Source of the DNA: a virus
Reading direction: 5' to 3' (one strand)
IMG/VR virus record: IMGVR_UViG_3300008627_000066
Location: 1-22,385 of that record
Length of the DNA: 22,385 nt
The notes under the pieces were generated by a model. That model was given only the letters and a program-made list of their open reading frames with translations, did not search any database and was not told the DNA's origin. A program made the translations under genes and the position numbers. Positions 21,678-22,385 of the stretch are shown here, in pieces. The stretch's first letter is position 1. Each line of letters opens with the position of its first letter.

Positions 21678-22385
21678 AATCTATCGTTTTAAATAATTCA
21701 TACGCTACCTGGGGAACTATTGCGTTCCCTAATCCTTTAAGGCAGTCCACCCTGTCGGGTAACCCATTATCTTTTCTACAAACTGCGGATTTAATATCAT
21801 ATTCTCCTGTAAATTCAACCCTTCCCCTATGTATGTTTCTAAGTTGTGCCTGTGACCCGATTCCCTTATATGTGCATCCATCATCATAGCCCTGGGGGTT
21901 GGGAGCATCTTTAGGTGTTCTGTTTTCACTATATTTGTTAGTTTCGCACCCCATTTCCGCCCCTTCGAATCTACTTCCCGATATTTCCCTTTCGAAAATT
22001 CCAGTTTTTTTGTACTGTTTTGAATTGTTTCTCCTAGAACGGTCGGTGTAGGCAACAATCCAGACTCTATCCCTTCTATGCCACGCTCCGACGGCGCAAG
22101 CTGGAATAACAAAAACCTCGACCTGATACCCTTCATTTTCCAGGTCAAAGAGTATCCTTTCAAGTGTTCTGCCATTTTCCATTGAGAGGAGGCCAGCAAC
22201 GTTTTCGCCAACGACAAAGGACGGTTTAGCCTCGCTGATAACTCTAAGCATCTCAGGCCAGAGGTAACGGTCGTCTGCTTTGCCTTGTCGCTTTCCTGCT
22301 TGACTGAAGGGTTGACAAGGGAATCCACCGGAAATAACGTTAACTCGCCCCCGCCATTCTGCTCCGTTGAAGTCTTTAATATCTT
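21661..22385 (-). CDS. dcm: C5-cytosine DNA methyltransferase, 5' end beyond the window
   Basis: The frame is open from the right edge, with 241 codons visible. Upstream of the first ATG it continues as VISGGFPCQPFSQAGKR, with the catalytic Cys of motif IV (codon 22317-22315), so the true start is outside the window. The ENV motif VI appears in FVVGENVAGLLSM, motif VIII in RRDRVWIVAY, and motifs IX/X in DRVDCLKGLGNAIVPQVAYE. Motif I and the SAM-binding loop must lie to the right. The target-recognition stretch between VIII and X is short (about 85 residues). It transfers a methyl group to cytosine, which may protect phage DNA from host restriction. Another long frame overlaps it on the same strand. 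Confidence 0.93.
   Translation of the reverse strand, partial: DIKDFNGAEWRGRVNVISGGFPCQPFSQAGKRQGKADDRYLWPEMLRVISEAKPSFVVGENVAGLLSMENGRTLERILFDLENEGYQVEVFVIPACAVGAWHRRDRVWIVAYTDRSRRNNSKQYKKTGIFEREISGSRFEGAEMGCETNKYSENRTPKDAPNPQGYDDGCTYKGIGSQAQLRNIHRGRVEFTGEYDIKSAVCRKDNGLPDRVDCLKGLGNAIVPQVAYELFKTIDYVEFH
21729..22385 (-). other. Second long frame overlapping the methyltransferase gene
   Basis: On the same strand, shifted by one base from the methyltransferase frame, about 218 codons are open from the right window edge to TAG at 21731-21729. One possible start is a GTG at 22328-22326 (VDSLVNPSVKQ). The frame contains LPTP twice (GLLPTPTVLGE and LKMLPTPRAM), SLTWKMKGIRSRFLLFQLAP and a C-terminal LNPQFVEKIMGYPTGWTALK. 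Patterns of this kind (LPTP repeats, LNPxxVExxMGxPxGWT) recur, as far as I recall, in other phage methyltransferase regions. It may be a true overlapping gene, a frameshift product, or an artefact of conserved bases in the main frame. Confidence 0.4.

Overview
The window is the packaging, head and tail part of a tailed (siphovirus-like) phage or prophage genome. Every convincing gene lies on the minus strand, so transcription runs from 22385 towards 1. A Bacteroidota host is suggested by three things: starts without Shine-Dalgarno sequences and with A-rich leaders, tail-tip proteins with Bacteroidota-style signal peptides ending in SQ, AQ or GQ, and overall moderate-to-low GC. No integrase, repressor, lysozyme, tRNA or CRISPR array is visible, and both edges cut a gene.

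In transcription order: (1) 22385-21429 holds the 3' part of a C5-cytosine DNA methyltransferase, with a second long open frame inside it, and an unknown 82-aa gene. (2) 21429-19166 holds the P27-type small terminase, the large terminase and a small unknown gene. (3) 19182-15778 is an accessory cassette inserted between terminase and portal: a GT-A glycosyltransferase, a NodB-like polysaccharide deacetylase, a 40-aa membrane peptide, a PP-loop (asparagine-synthase-like) ATPase, a complete PanD-type aspartate 1-decarboxylase and a very short sulfotransferase. Most of these are joined by ATGA or other short overlaps. (4) 15777-15688 is a short gap with a perfect 8-bp-arm palindrome. (5) 15687-10507 holds HK97-type portal, protease, capsid, a small basic protein, the connector, the closure protein, a gp10-like protein and a tail terminator. 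(6) 10502-6401 holds two related tail-tube proteins, a tail assembly chaperone with an A10 slippery run, and a TP901-type tape measure. (7) 6411-1181 holds a tail hub protein and three tail-tip proteins with signal peptides, the last ending in a C-type-lectin-like domain. (8) 1131-1 holds small genes, two of them membrane proteins, and a further signal-peptide protein.

The main points of interest are the PanD decarboxylase sitting in one coupled operon with an AsnB-like PP-loop enzyme and surface-glycan-type enzymes; an adenine-depleted, GC-rich 3' end of the lectin-like tail gene that looks like the variable repeat of a diversity-generating retroelement (no reverse transcriptase or template repeat lies in the window); a same-strand overlapping frame in the methyltransferase gene with protein-like repeated motifs; and an apparently reversed G/GT frameshift arrangement in the tail chaperone. 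Functions beyond family membership are inference from sequence alone.
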